Shown piece after piece: positions 25,342 to 34,159 of a stretch of DNA of 64,000 bases. The DNA is from Haloechinothrix sp033042135 (GTDB taxonomy: Bacteria; Actinomycetota; Actinomycetes; Mycobacteriales; Pseudonocardiaceae). The notes beneath the pieces are model-generated. The model saw nothing but the letters and a program-made list of their open reading frames with translations. It did no database searches and had not been told where the DNA came from. The DNA lies in assembly GCF_033042135.1 (NCBI RefSeq), contig NZ_WBXM01000003.1, positions 1 to 64,000 on the forward strand. Reading direction: 5' to 3'. The translations under genes and the position numbers were made by a program. How positions within the stretch are numbered: the first letter of the stretch is position 1; every line of letters begins with the position of its first letter.

Positions 25342-26642
25342 GCGGCCAGCTCCTTGTCCACAGTGGCGATCGCGTCGACGAGGATCCGCGCCCCCTCGGC
25401 GGCCTCGTCATCGGTGAGTGTCATCGGCGGCGCGATGCGCAGCACGTTGCCGTGCAGACCCCCCTTGCCGATCAGTAACCCGGCGGCTCGGGTCGCTTCC
25501 AGCACGGCAGTGGCCACGCCCGGCGCTGGGTCGGTGGTGCCGGGGTCGACCAGCTCGACACCGAGCATCAGTCCCTTGCCCCGTACCTCGCCGATCACCG
25601 GGTGCCGCTGCTGCGCTTCACGCAGCCGTCCGGCCAGGTACGCGCCGCGCTCGGCGGCGTTGGCCTGCAGGTCGTGGTCGAGCACGTAGTCGAGCGTGGC
25701 CGAGGCGGCGGCGGTGGCAAGCGGGTTCCCGCCGAAGGTGGAGATGGAGTTCGCGGACAGGCAGTCCATCAGTTCGGCGCGGGCGACCACGCCGCCGATG
25801 GCGAAGCCGTTGCCGAGCCCCTTGGCGAACGTCATCGCGTCCGGGGTGGTGCCGTGCGCCCCGATCCCCCAGAAGTGCTCCCCGGTGCGTCCCCAGCCGG
25901 TTTGTACCTCGTCGGAAATCAGCAGGATACCGTGCTCGTCGAGTACCTCCCGGTAGGCGCCGAGCAACCCGTCCGGTGGCGTGGCGAACCCGCCCACACC
26001 CTGGACCGGTTCGGCGATCAGGCAGGCGACGTCCCCCGATGTCGTGGTGGCCAGCACTTCCCGCAGATCGGCGACGCAGGCATCGATGTAGTCCGCATCG
26101 GACAATCCGGCCAGCGGACCACGCAACCGGTACCCGCCGTGCACATAGCTGACCTGCACCGGGCTCAGCGCCGATGCCGACCAGCCACGGTTACCGGTCA
26201 CGCCCATGGTGGCGAACGCCCTGCCGTGGTAGGAGTTGCGCAGCGCCAGTACCTGGTTGGACCGGCGGTACTGGGTGGCCAGCAGCAGCGCCGCCTCGTT
26301 GGCCTCGGTGCCCGAGCTGGTGAAGAACACCTTGGCGTCGGGGATGCCGGACAGCTCTGCGATCCGTTCCGCCAGCGCGACCTGCTGCCGGATGAGGTAC
26401 AGCGTCGAGGTGTGCACCACGCCGGTGTCCAGCTGGCCGGACACGGCGGCGCCGATCTCGGGCACGCCGTAGCCGAGGGCATTGGTGAGGATGCCTGCGA
26501 AGAAGTCGAGATAGGTGCGCCCCTCGCCGTCGGTGACGTGCCTGCCGTTCCCGCCGGTGATCTCGATGGGCGCATCGTAGTAGAGGGTCAGCCAGTCCGG
26601 CATCACCGCGCGATGCCGTCGCAGTAGCTCGTCGTGGGGCAT
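25338..26642 (-). CDS. Class III aminotransferase, AGXT2-like (beta-alanine/3-aminoisobutyrate, inferred)
   Basis: 434 residues: TSSGTEANEAALL, NSYHGRAFATMG, LLISDEVQTGWGRTG and TFAKGLGNGF (PLP Lys). It resembles alanine-glyoxylate aminotransferase 2 and omega-amino acid:pyruvate transaminases. Coupling to mmsA points to beta-alanine or 3-aminoisobutyrate as amino donor. ATG 26642 has GGGAGG upstream; the open frame continues far upstream only as antisense to pucR. Beta-alanine can arise from spermidine-type polyamines, which fits the neighbourhood. Confidence 0.83.
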   Translation of the reverse strand: MPHDELLRRHRAVMPDWLTLYYDAPIEITGGNGRHVTDGEGRTYLDFFAGILTNALGYGVPEIGAAVSGQLDTGVVHTSTLYLIRQQVALAERIAELSGIPDAKVFFTSSGTEANEAALLLATQYRRSNQVLALRNSYHGRAFATMGVTGNRGWSASALSPVQVSYVHGGYRLRGPLAGLSDADYIDACVADLREVLATTTSGDVACLIAEPVQGVGGFATPPDGLLGAYREVLDEHGILLISDEVQTGWGRTGEHFWGIGAHGTTPDAMTFAKGLGNGFAIGGVVARAELMDCLSANSISTFGGNPLATAAASATLDYVLDHDLQANAAERGAYLAGRLREAQQRHPVIGEVRGKGLMLGVELVDPGTTDPAPGVATAVLEATRAAGLLIGKGGLHGNVLRIAPPMTLTDDEAAEGARILVDAIATVDKELAA

Positions 26643-26714
26643 AGCGGCCTCCCGCTCGTTCCGGTGGTGTCCTTCCAGCCAACCCCGCAGTCGCACGGAA
26701 TGGAACCGACATGA

Positions 26715-26742
26715 TGTCGGATATTCCGGTGAGTATCCGACA
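26715..26742. promoter_or_regulatory. Perfect 9-10-9 inverted repeat between aminotransferase and pucR
   Basis: TGTCGGATA (26715-26723), a 10-bp spacer and TATCCGACA (26734-26742). It lies 73 bp before the aminotransferase start and 51 bp before pucR, the expected place for a shared operator of the divergent regulator. Confidence 0.6.
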
Positions 26743-26792
26743 CTATGTAAACTCAACGAGCGTGCCGGTAACGAGATGGAAGCGGGTGGCGG

Positions 26793-28559
26793 ATGCTCCC
26801 CACGGTGTCCGAGGTGCTGGCGATGCCGGTGCTGCGCCGGGCGTCGCCGCGTGTGGCGGCAGGCGCAGCGGGGCTGTCCCGGCCGGTGCGCTGGGTGCAC
26901 TCTGCGGAGCTCGCCGACATCGCGCACCTGCTGCGCGGTGGTGAGCTCGTGCTCACCACCGGCATCGCGTTGCCGGAGGAGGAGGCCGGACTGGCAAGCT
27001 ATGTCGCCGAGCTGGCCGGGGTGGACGCGGCGGGGCTGGTGATCGAGCTCGGGCGCCGGTGGACCGGCGGCCCGCCGGAGGCGTTGCGGCGTGCCTGTGA
27101 GCAGGCGGATCTCCCGCTGGTGACGCTGGCCCGCGAAACCCGGTTCGTGTCGGTGACGCAGCAGGTTGGCGAGCGCATCGTGGACGCGCAGCTGGCCGAG
27201 CTCCGGGCGGTTGAGCGGATCCACGAGACATTCACCGAGCTGAGCGTCTCGGGTGCGGGTCAGCGCGACATCCTGGCTGAGGTGGCACGCGGCGCGGGCC
27301 TGCCGGTGGTGCTCGAGTCGATACGGCACCAGATCCTGGGTTATGACCTGGCGGGGGAGGCGCCGGCGGAATTGCTCGCCGGCTGGGAGCGGCGGTCCCG
27401 CGCGATCGAACCCTCGGGGCGCACCACGTACCACCCCGAACTCGGCTGGCTGGTGACACCGGTCGGTGCCCGTGGCGACGACTGGGGCAGGTTGGTGCTG
27501 CTCGCGCCCGAGGAGCCGTCGCGTCGCGAGACGGTGCGCCTGGAGCGGGCCGCGGCGGCACTGGCGTTGGACCGGCTGGCCACCCGCGAGCGGGAGAGCC
27601 TGGAGCGGCAGACCCACCGTTCGCTGCTGGCGGCGCTGACCGAGCTGACCGAGCTGACCGAGCTGACCGGGCAGGCCGGGCAGGCCGGGCAGGCCGGGCA
27701 GGCCGGGACGGCGGGGACGGTGTTCGACCGTTGCGCTGAGGCGGGCGTGCCGGTGCGCGGCCGGATGCTCGTGGGGGTCACGGTAATGCCGCATACCGCG
27801 CCCGGCCAGCCGAGTGCGGGTCGGAACGAACCGGAAGCGCGGACGGCGCCCGCGGCGCCTGCCACGCTCGCCGCGCAGCAGGCCGTCCGGGATCTCGCCG
27901 AGGTAGCGGCCTCGGCGGCGCGGCACGAGGAGCTTCCCGCGCTGATCGGGGTCACCAGCGACAACACCGTAGGCTGCCTGCTATCGCTGCCGGCCACCTC
28001 TGACGGGGACACCGCGAACGCCGCGGCCATCGCGGCCACCGACCGGTTCGCGCGGCAGGTCCACCGGGCGGTGGCGGCCATGCCGCGCACCGTGCCGACG
28101 ATCGTGGCCGCGGGCAACGTGGTCACCGAGCCGGTCGCGATCCGGCGCAGTCTCGCCGAGGCCGACCAGGTTGCTGCCGCTGCCGCCACGTCCGGCCCGT
28201 CGCGGCAACTGTGTCACCGGCTCGGCGATGTCCATGTGCGGGGTCTGCTGCGGCTGCTCGGCGGCGACGACCGGGTGACAGCGTTCGCGGAGCGGGAGCT
28301 CGGCGCGCTGGCCGCGCACGACGAGGCGCACGGCACCGCGCTGCTCGGTGCGCTGCGCGCCGAGCTCGAGCACGGGGGCAATCGCGCCGCCGCCGCGGCG
28401 TCACTGCACCTGTCACGGCCCGCCTACTACGAGCGGCTCCGCCGCGTCGAGCGCATCCTCGCCGTCGAACTGGCCGACGCCGAGGTGCGCACATCGCTGC
28501 ACCTGGCCCTGCTGGTGGCCGAGGCGACGGGGTGGGGAGGCGCTGCGCTCAGCTGTTGA
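26793..28559 (+). CDS. PucR family transcriptional regulator (beta-alanine operon)
   Basis: 588 residues. The N-terminal PucR domain (TVSEVLAMPVLRRASP, then LRGGELVLTTGIAL) and the C-terminal HTH_30 (GGNRAAAAASLHLSRPAYYERL) are clear. Between them lies a linker of ELT and GQA tripeptide repeats. It is divergent from the class III aminotransferase/mmsA operon, with a perfect dyad between, and its 3' end overlaps the convergent puuB-like gene by 11 bp. The ligand is probably the amino acid degraded by that operon. Confidence 0.83.
   Translation: MLPTVSEVLAMPVLRRASPRVAAGAAGLSRPVRWVHSAELADIAHLLRGGELVLTTGIALPEEEAGLASYVAELAGVDAAGLVIELGRRWTGGPPEALRRACEQADLPLVTLARETRFVSVTQQVGERIVDAQLAELRAVERIHETFTELSVSGAGQRDILAEVARGAGLPVVLESIRHQILGYDLAGEAPAELLAGWERRSRAIEPSGRTTYHPELGWLVTPVGARGDDWGRLVLLAPEEPSRRETVRLERAAAALALDRLATRERESLERQTHRSLLAALTELTELTELTGQAGQAGQAGQAGTAGTVFDRCAEAGVPVRGRMLVGVTVMPHTAPGQPSAGRNEPEARTAPAAPATLAAQQAVRDLAEVAASAARHEELPALIGVTSDNTVGCLLSLPATSDGDTANAAAIAATDRFARQVHRAVAAMPRTVPTIVAAGNVVTEPVAIRRSLAEADQVAAAAATSGPSRQLCHRLGDVHVRGLLRLLGGDDRVTAFAERELGALAAHDEAHGTALLGALRAELEHGGNRAAAAASLHLSRPAYYERLRRVERILAVELADAEVRTSLHLALLVAEATGWGGAALSC
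27636..27707 (+). repeat. Two adjacent 9-bp minisatellites inside pucR
   Basis: CTGACCGAG occurs three times (27636-27662), a hybrid unit CTGACCGGG follows (27663-27671), then CAGGCCGGG four times (27672-27707). All units are in frame, coding ELT and then GQA repeats in the linker, so copy-number change would alter linker length without a frameshift. Confidence 0.9.
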
Positions 28560-29973
28560 ACCCCATACCCAGCCGGTCCAGGGTGCGCAGCCACAGGTTG
28601 CGCCGCCCGCCGTTGCGCTCGGCGGCCTCGGTGGCCCGCAGCGTGGCCCAGATCCCTGCCGAGCGGACCGGCTCCGGCGGGAACGGCAGCGGCTTGCTCC
28701 GCACCATTTCCAGCCGGGTGCGCTCGGTCTCCCCACCGGCCAGCAGGTCGAGCATCACCTGCGCGCCGAACCGGGTCGCGCCTACCCCGAGCCCGGTGTA
28801 GCCCGCGGCGTAGGCGAGCCTGCCCCCGTGGGCGGTGCCGAAGAAGGCGCTGAACCGGCTGCAGGTGTCGATCACCCCGCCCCAACCGTGGCTGAACCGT
28901 AGCCCGGCGAGCTGGGGGAACGTCTCGAAGAAGTGCCGCGCGAGGCGGGTGAACGTCTCCTGGCGCTGGTCGTAGGCGTCCCGGATGCGGCCACCGAAAT
29001 GGTGGACGATGTCGTAACCGCCCCACAGGATGCGGTTGTCCGCGGTCAGTCGGTAGTAGTGGAACAGGTTGCCGGCGTCGGCCATCCCGTTGCGTTCCGC
29101 CCAGCCGATCGACGCCCGCTGTCGCTCGGTCAGCGGCTCGGTCACCAGCGCATAGTCGTACACCGGCGCGAGGTAGTGCCGCAGCCGCCGCAACGGGCCG
29201 GGAAACGCGCCGCCAGCCCAGGCCACGCGCGGCGCGCGCAGCGAACCCCCCGGGGTTTCCAGCCGCAGCCCACCGGCCTCGCGGTGGATGCCGCGCACCG
29301 GGCTGTGCTCGTGGATCCGCACGCCGAGCGACTCGCAGGCCGCGCGGAGTCCCCAGACCAGCTTGCCGGGGTGCAGCATCGCAACTCCGCGCCGGTCGAA
29401 CAGGCCCCCGAGATAGGTGGGGGAGTCGACCATGGCCCGCACCTGCCGCGCGTCGAGGTACTCCGCGGTACCGCCAGCCGCGCGTTGCTGCTCGGCCTCG
29501 GCGGCGAGCTCCTCAGCCTGCCACGGGGTCGTGGCCACGGTGAGTTCGCCGGTCCGTTCGAACTCGCAGTCGATGCCGTAGCGGCGCACCGTGTCCTCGA
29601 TGCCGTCCAGGTTGGTCATGCCGAGTCGCTCCAGCTCGTCGATCTCGGCAGGCCATCGCTGCGCGCCGTTGCCGTAGCCGTGCGTCAGGCTGGCGGCGCA
29701 GAAGCCGCCGTTACGGCCGGATCCTGCCCAGCCGACCGTGCGTCCCTCAAGCAGCACCACCTCGGTATCCGGGTCGCGTTCCTTGGCCAGCAGCGCCGCC
29801 CACAGCCCGCTGTAACCGCCGCCGACCACCGCGAGGTCGGCGGCGTCCCGTCCGGACAGTGGGGGGTTCGCGGCGGGAACGTCGTGCCCGCCGATACGGG
29901 GGTCCAGCCAGAAAACCGCGGGCTCGACATCGGCCAGCGAGGTGGTCACGGGATCGACCGTTGTCCCACTCAC
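28549..29973 (-). CDS. FAD-dependent amine oxidoreductase, PuuB-like
   Basis: 474 residues of the DAO/DadA family. The dinucleotide motif AVVGGGYSGLWAALLAKE starts near residue 47, and GRTVGWAGSGRNGGF and GYTGLGVGATRFG match gamma-glutamylputrescine oxidase (PuuB) and related enzymes. It would oxidise a primary amine to an aldehyde using FAD and O2. It sits 56 bp after potC on the same strand and may belong to the import operon. No gamma-glutamylputrescine synthetase (puuA) is seen here, so the true substrate could be an unmodified polyamine. Confidence 0.8.
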   Translation of the reverse strand: MSGTTVDPVTTSLADVEPAVFWLDPRIGGHDVPAANPPLSGRDAADLAVVGGGYSGLWAALLAKERDPDTEVVLLEGRTVGWAGSGRNGGFCAASLTHGYGNGAQRWPAEIDELERLGMTNLDGIEDTVRRYGIDCEFERTGELTVATTPWQAEELAAEAEQQRAAGGTAEYLDARQVRAMVDSPTYLGGLFDRRGVAMLHPGKLVWGLRAACESLGVRIHEHSPVRGIHREAGGLRLETPGGSLRAPRVAWAGGAFPGPLRRLRHYLAPVYDYALVTEPLTERQRASIGWAERNGMADAGNLFHYYRLTADNRILWGGYDIVHHFGGRIRDAYDQRQETFTRLARHFFETFPQLAGLRFSHGWGGVIDTCSRFSAFFGTAHGGRLAYAAGYTGLGVGATRFGAQVMLDLLAGGETERTRLEMVRSKPLPFPPEPVRSAGIWATLRATEAAERNGGRRNLWLRTLDRLGMGFNS

Positions 29974-30029
29974 GAGCTATCACGTCCGTTCCGTCGTCGC
30001 GTTCACGGTGGCTACCTGCCGGTTGGTGC

Positions 30030-30869
30030 TCAGCGCCTCCTCCTCGCGAGGATCACATTGATCACCGCGAGCAGCACGCCGAGCGCGAACACGAGCGTGC
30101 CCATCACGTTCACCTGGGGCGGGATCCCTACCCGGGTCGATCCCCAGATCCACAGCGGGAAGGTGGTGACCTCGCCGCTGACGAACGAGGTGATGATGTA
30201 GTCGTCGATGGACAGCGCGAACGCCAGCAGGCCCCCTGCCATGATGGCAGGCGCGAGAGCAGGCAGCGTCACCAGCCGGAACGTGGCCCACGGGCCGGCA
30301 CCGAGGTCGCGGGCGGCTTCCTCGAGCTGCGGGTCGAGCGTGATCGCCCTGGCTCGCACGGTGATGGCCACGAAGGACACCGAGAACATCACGTGGGCGA
30401 TCACGATCGTGGTGAACCCGGTAGTGACCCCGGCAAGCAGGAACAGCGACAGCAGCGCGGCGCCGATGACCACCTCGGGCGCGCAGATGGCTGCGAACAT
30501 GACCGCGTTGCTGCTGTTCTTGCCGGAGAAGCGGTACCGGCCGAGTGCCAGGCCGAGCAGGCTGCCGATGGCGCCTGCGATGAGCATCGTCAGCGCCGCC
30601 ACGGCCAGCGAGTACAGCAGCGCGCGCGTGAGGTCGGGGTAGGCGAAGGCCTGTCCGTACCAGCGCAGGGTGAAGCCTTCCCAGCGGACGTTGTGTCTGC
30701 CGGCGACGTCGTTGAAGCTGAAGGCGATCATGAACGCGATCGGCACGAACAGCCAGGCCAGCACGCCCCAGGTGACGTACTTGCCCCAGTCGATGCGTCG
30801 GCGCGGCCGTGCCGGGGTGGCAGGCGGGACCTGACGCGGTGCGGCGGGTTGGGTGGTCGCGGTGGTCAT
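30030..30869 (-). CDS. potC: Spermidine/putrescine ABC transporter permease PotC
   Basis: 279 residues, six predicted membrane segments, and the EAA loop LEEAARDLGAGPWATFRLVTLP. PotC-type C-terminus with ALSIDDYIITSFVSG. The start overlaps the potB stop by 4 bp. It forms the membrane channel with PotB. Confidence 0.88.
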   Translation of the reverse strand: MTTATTQPAAPRQVPPATPARPRRRIDWGKYVTWGVLAWLFVPIAFMIAFSFNDVAGRHNVRWEGFTLRWYGQAFAYPDLTRALLYSLAVAALTMLIAGAIGSLLGLALGRYRFSGKNSSNAVMFAAICAPEVVIGAALLSLFLLAGVTTGFTTIVIAHVMFSVSFVAITVRARAITLDPQLEEAARDLGAGPWATFRLVTLPALAPAIMAGGLLAFALSIDDYIITSFVSGEVTTFPLWIWGSTRVGIPPQVNVMGTLVFALGVLLAVINVILARRRR

Positions 30870-31729
30870 TTGGCCTGCACCTCCATCACCCGTTCGGTGC
30901 CCAGCGCTCGGGCGTAGGCGAAGATCCCGGCAAGCAACAGCGCCATCAGCGTGAACGTCAGCGCGGCTGCGATGGGGTAGGCGTTGTTCACCAGGTACTG
31001 GGTCTGGATGATGTTGCCGATCATGGTGTTGTGGGTGCCGCCGAGAACCGTCGCGTTGACGTAGTCGGCGCTGGTCGGGATGAACGTCATGAGCCCGCCG
31101 GCGAACACCCCTGGCAGTGCCATCGGCAGGATGACCCGGAGGAAAGCCTGCACACGGCCGGCGTAGAGGTCGTAGGCGGCTTCCACCACCCGCGGGTCCA
31201 TGCGCTCCAGCACCGCGTAGATCGGCAGCACCATGAACGGCAGGAAGTTGTAGGCCAGCCCGAACACCACGGCCGGGGCGCTGTTGAGCACCGAGAACTC
31301 GCTAGGAAGCACTCCGATGCTCTTCAGCGTGCCAAGCACCACCCCGTTGTCGCTGAGGGTGAACCGCCACGAGATCGTGCGCAGCACGAACGACACGAAG
31401 AACGGCAGCAGGATCAGGAGCAGGTAGGTGCCCTTGTGCTTGCCGCCGTTGAAGGCGATCCAGTACGCCACAGGGAAACCGAGGACGAGGCAGACCAGCG
31501 TGGCCGCGCCGCCGTACAGCAGCGACCGGGTGATCTGCTCGCCGTAGGTGGTGATCCCGTCGAGGTAGTTGCCGACCGCGAAGGCCTGCTGGAACCCGGA
31601 TACCACGTTCCCGGTGGACAGCGACAGTGCCAGCATGCCTGCCAGCGGCGTGACGAAGAACAGCGCCAGCCACGCCCACGCGGGCAGTGCCAGCAGGTAC
31701 GGCACCAGCTTGCGTCGTGTTCCCGTCAT
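30866..31729 (-). CDS. potB: Spermidine/putrescine ABC transporter permease PotB
   Basis: 287 residues, six membrane segments, and the EAA loop VEAAYDLYAGRVQAFLRVILP. FIPTSADYVNATVLGG is a typical PotB/PotH stretch. Coupled by ATGA overlaps to potD upstream and potC downstream. Confidence 0.88.
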   Translation of the reverse strand: MTGTRRKLVPYLLALPAWAWLALFFVTPLAGMLALSLSTGNVVSGFQQAFAVGNYLDGITTYGEQITRSLLYGGAATLVCLVLGFPVAYWIAFNGGKHKGTYLLLILLPFFVSFVLRTISWRFTLSDNGVVLGTLKSIGVLPSEFSVLNSAPAVVFGLAYNFLPFMVLPIYAVLERMDPRVVEAAYDLYAGRVQAFLRVILPMALPGVFAGGLMTFIPTSADYVNATVLGGTHNTMIGNIIQTQYLVNNAYPIAAALTFTLMALLLAGIFAYARALGTERVMEVQAK

Positions 31730-32967
31730 GACTGCGTGATCGCCTGGAACGTCGACAGGAACCCGTCCTCCTCGCCGGGTTCGAGGGTGACGTAACTGTG
31801 CAGTTTGGCGTAGTCCTCCTCGGTCGGGAACACCAGTGGGCTGCCTGCCAGCTCCGCCAGGTACTCCCGGTCGGCACCGGAGGCCTCGGCCGCGCGGTCA
31901 GCCAGGAGCTGCTCGGTCTCCGGCACCGGCGGGACGTAACCGATGTACTCGGTCAGGTCGGCGGCGATCTCCGGGCGGAAGAGGAAGTCCATCAGCTGGA
32001 TCGCGTCGACCGGTGCCTCGGAGGTGAGCGGCAGCATGAGGCTGTCGGTCCACAGCGTGGCGCCCTCGTCGGGCACGACGAACTTCAGGTTGGTGCCCTC
32101 CTCGGCGTTCTGCTGGAAGATGTCGCCGGACCAGGCCATGGCGAGCCAGACGTCGCCGTTGGTCAGCGGCTGGATGAAGTCCTGCTCGTAGTAGGCACGG
32201 ACGATGCCGGCATCGCGCTGTTCCTTCAGCTTCCCGGCTGCGGCTTCCCAGTCGTCCTCGGTGGATTCCGCGGGCGACACGCCGTTGGCCAGCAGGCCGA
32301 AGTTCGCGATCTCCTGCGCGTCGGCCAGCATCCCGACCTTGCCCTCGAAAGCGGGATCCCACAGGTCGGCGATGCTGGTGATCTCCCGGTCGACGAAATC
32401 CGGGTTGTAGGCGATCCCGGTGATGCCGGACGCGTACGGCACGGTGTAGGTGTTGCCGGGGTCGAAGGCTGGGTCCTTGTAGCTCGGGCCCGCGTGCCGG
32501 GCGAAGTTCGGCAGCCGGTCGTGGTCCAGCGGTGCCAGGTAGTTCAACGCGATGAACCGTGCCAGCTCGATGCCGTTGGTGAGCACCATCAGGTCGTAGC
32601 CGATGGGATCGCCGTTGGCCAGCCGCGGCTGGATCTCGCCTGCGAACGAGGAGTTCTCGTTGATGTCCTCGTGGTAGTCGACGGTGATGCCGGTGGCGTC
32701 GGTGAACTTCCGCAGCGGGGTCCGGTCGGGGTCCATGTACAGCGGCCAGTTGGCGAACCGCAGGTGACCGGTCTCCTCCTTGTCCGCCCAGAAGTCGTCG
32801 GCGTCGACGCCGCTCGCGCCTTCGCCGCCGATGCCGCAGCCGGACAGCGCCAGTCCGGCCGCGCCCAGTCCGGTGAGCTTGAGCATGCTCCTCCGGTTGA
32901 CGCGGGCGCGGGTGAGGCCACGTGCCAGGGCGGGGGGCAGGGATCTGGGGTGGCGAGGGTCAGGCAT
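31726..32967 (-). CDS. potD: Polyamine-binding lipoprotein PotD/PotF-like
   Basis: 413 residues. A twin-arginine signal (NRRSMLKLTG, Arg25-Arg26) is combined with lipobox LSGC (Cys44), indicating a Tat-exported lipoprotein anchored outside the membrane. The mature part has the PotD fold (LRFANWPLYMDP, then GYDLMVLTNG). It delivers putrescine or spermidine to PotBC. Its start overlaps the potA stop by 8 bp. Confidence 0.87.
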   Translation of the reverse strand: MPDPRHPRSLPPALARGLTRARVNRRSMLKLTGLGAAGLALSGCGIGGEGASGVDADDFWADKEETGHLRFANWPLYMDPDRTPLRKFTDATGITVDYHEDINENSSFAGEIQPRLANGDPIGYDLMVLTNGIELARFIALNYLAPLDHDRLPNFARHAGPSYKDPAFDPGNTYTVPYASGITGIAYNPDFVDREITSIADLWDPAFEGKVGMLADAQEIANFGLLANGVSPAESTEDDWEAAAGKLKEQRDAGIVRAYYEQDFIQPLTNGDVWLAMAWSGDIFQQNAEEGTNLKFVVPDEGATLWTDSLMLPLTSEAPVDAIQLMDFLFRPEIAADLTEYIGYVPPVPETEQLLADRAAEASGADREYLAELAGSPLVFPTEEDYAKLHSYVTLEPGEEDGFLSTFQAITQS

Positions 32968-34159
32968 GGTCGTCCCTTTCAGTCATGGGCGCGGTGGGCT
33001 CGTCGGGGGTGTGCTCGGGCAGGACGAAGGAGTGGCGTGGCTGCCAGGACAGCCAGACGGCGGTGCCAGGGGTGGCGAGTTCGGCGGCGTCGGATGCGTT
33101 CTGGGCGAAGACCACCATGTCGGTGCCGCAGGGCAGGGTGACCGTGTAGTGGGTGGCCGATCCGAGGTAGACGGTGTCGGTGACGGTGCCGCGTACCCGG
33201 CTGCGTTCCGGTGCGGGTTCGGCGGTGGTGATCGCGATCTTCTCGGGGCGTACGGTGATGTCCACTGCCGTGCCCTGGCGCAGCGGAGTGCAGGCCAGCA
33301 CGACCTGACCGTCGGGCAGCCGGACCTGCGAGCAGCCGTCGCCGGTGGCCGCGGCGGTGCCGGACAGCAGGTTGGAGGTGCCGATGAACCCGGCGACGAA
33401 CCGGCTGGCAGGCTGCTCGTAGACCTCCGCGGGGGTGCCGAGCTGTTCGACGATGCCGTTGTTCATCACCGCGATCCGGTCCGACATGGTCAGCGCCTCG
33501 CCCTGGTCGTGGGTGACGTAGACGAAGGTGATGCCGACCTCGCGCTGGATGCGCTTGAGCTCGTGTTGCATGGATTGCCGGAGCTTGAGGTCCAGCGCGC
33601 CGAGGGGTTCGTCCAGTAGCAGCGCGCCTGGCCGGTTGACAAGCGCGCGGGCCAGTGCGACCCGCTGCTGCTGGCCGCCGGACAGCTGGGCAGGCTTGTG
33701 CTTGGCCCGGTCGCCGAGTTCGACGAGTTCGAGCATCTCCCCGACCCGGCGGGTGATCTCGGCGCCGGGAACCTTCCGGCGTTTCAGCCCGAACGCGACG
33801 TTGTCCCGAACGGACATGTGGGGGAACAGCGCGTAGCTCTGGAACACCATGTTGACGTCGCGGTGGTTGGCCGGCACACCGAGCACCGACCGGCCTGCCA
33901 GCCGGACATCGCCCTCGGTGGGTTCGTCGAAACCGGCGATCATCCGCATCGTGGTGGTCTTGCCGCAGCCGGACGGGCCGAGTAGCGAGAAGAACTCACC
34001 CGCGTCGATGTCCAGGTCGACCTCGCGTACCGCGGTCACGGTCTCGCTGCCGGAGCGGTAGGTCTTGGACACATCCACCAGGTTGATCGCCGGTGACGGG
34101 CCGCTCCCTGCCGCGGCGCCGCCCGCCGCGATCCGGGACTCGGGTGTGGTGACTGTCAT
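32960..34159 (-). CDS. potA: Polyamine ABC transporter ATP-binding protein PotA
   Basis: 399 residues: Walker A GPSGCGKTT, Q-loop VFQSY, signature LSGGQQQR, Walker B LLLDEPLGALD, switch His VTHDQGEA, then a C-terminal TOBE domain (VRPEKIAI). ATG 34159 overlaps the TGA of the upstream dehydrogenase gene (ATGA). An open frame extends well upstream but only as antiphase of that gene. An N-terminal extension of about 25 residues precedes the ABC domain. Confidence 0.9.
   Translation of the reverse strand: MTVTTPESRIAAGGAAAGSGPSPAINLVDVSKTYRSGSETVTAVREVDLDIDAGEFFSLLGPSGCGKTTTMRMIAGFDEPTEGDVRLAGRSVLGVPANHRDVNMVFQSYALFPHMSVRDNVAFGLKRRKVPGAEITRRVGEMLELVELGDRAKHKPAQLSGGQQQRVALARALVNRPGALLLDEPLGALDLKLRQSMQHELKRIQREVGITFVYVTHDQGEALTMSDRIAVMNNGIVEQLGTPAEVYEQPASRFVAGFIGTSNLLSGTAAATGDGCSQVRLPDGQVVLACTPLRQGTAVDITVRPEKIAITTAEPAPERSRVRGTVTDTVYLGSATHYTVTLPCGTDMVVFAQNASDAAELATPGTAVWLSWQPRHSFVLPEHTPDEPTAPMTERDDHA

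Noticed and set aside
23642..25411. 589-codon minus-strand frame across mmsA
   Set aside because: Antiphase to mmsA, Arg-rich, and it crosses gene boundaries; no recognisable domain.
27636..27707. Short regular repeats considered as CRISPR-like
   Set aside because: Nine-base uninterrupted tandem units inside a coding frame have no spacers.
26643..27926. Upstream extension of the class III aminotransferase gene to 862 codons
   Set aside because: The extension is antisense to pucR and a good ribosome site marks the start at 26642.
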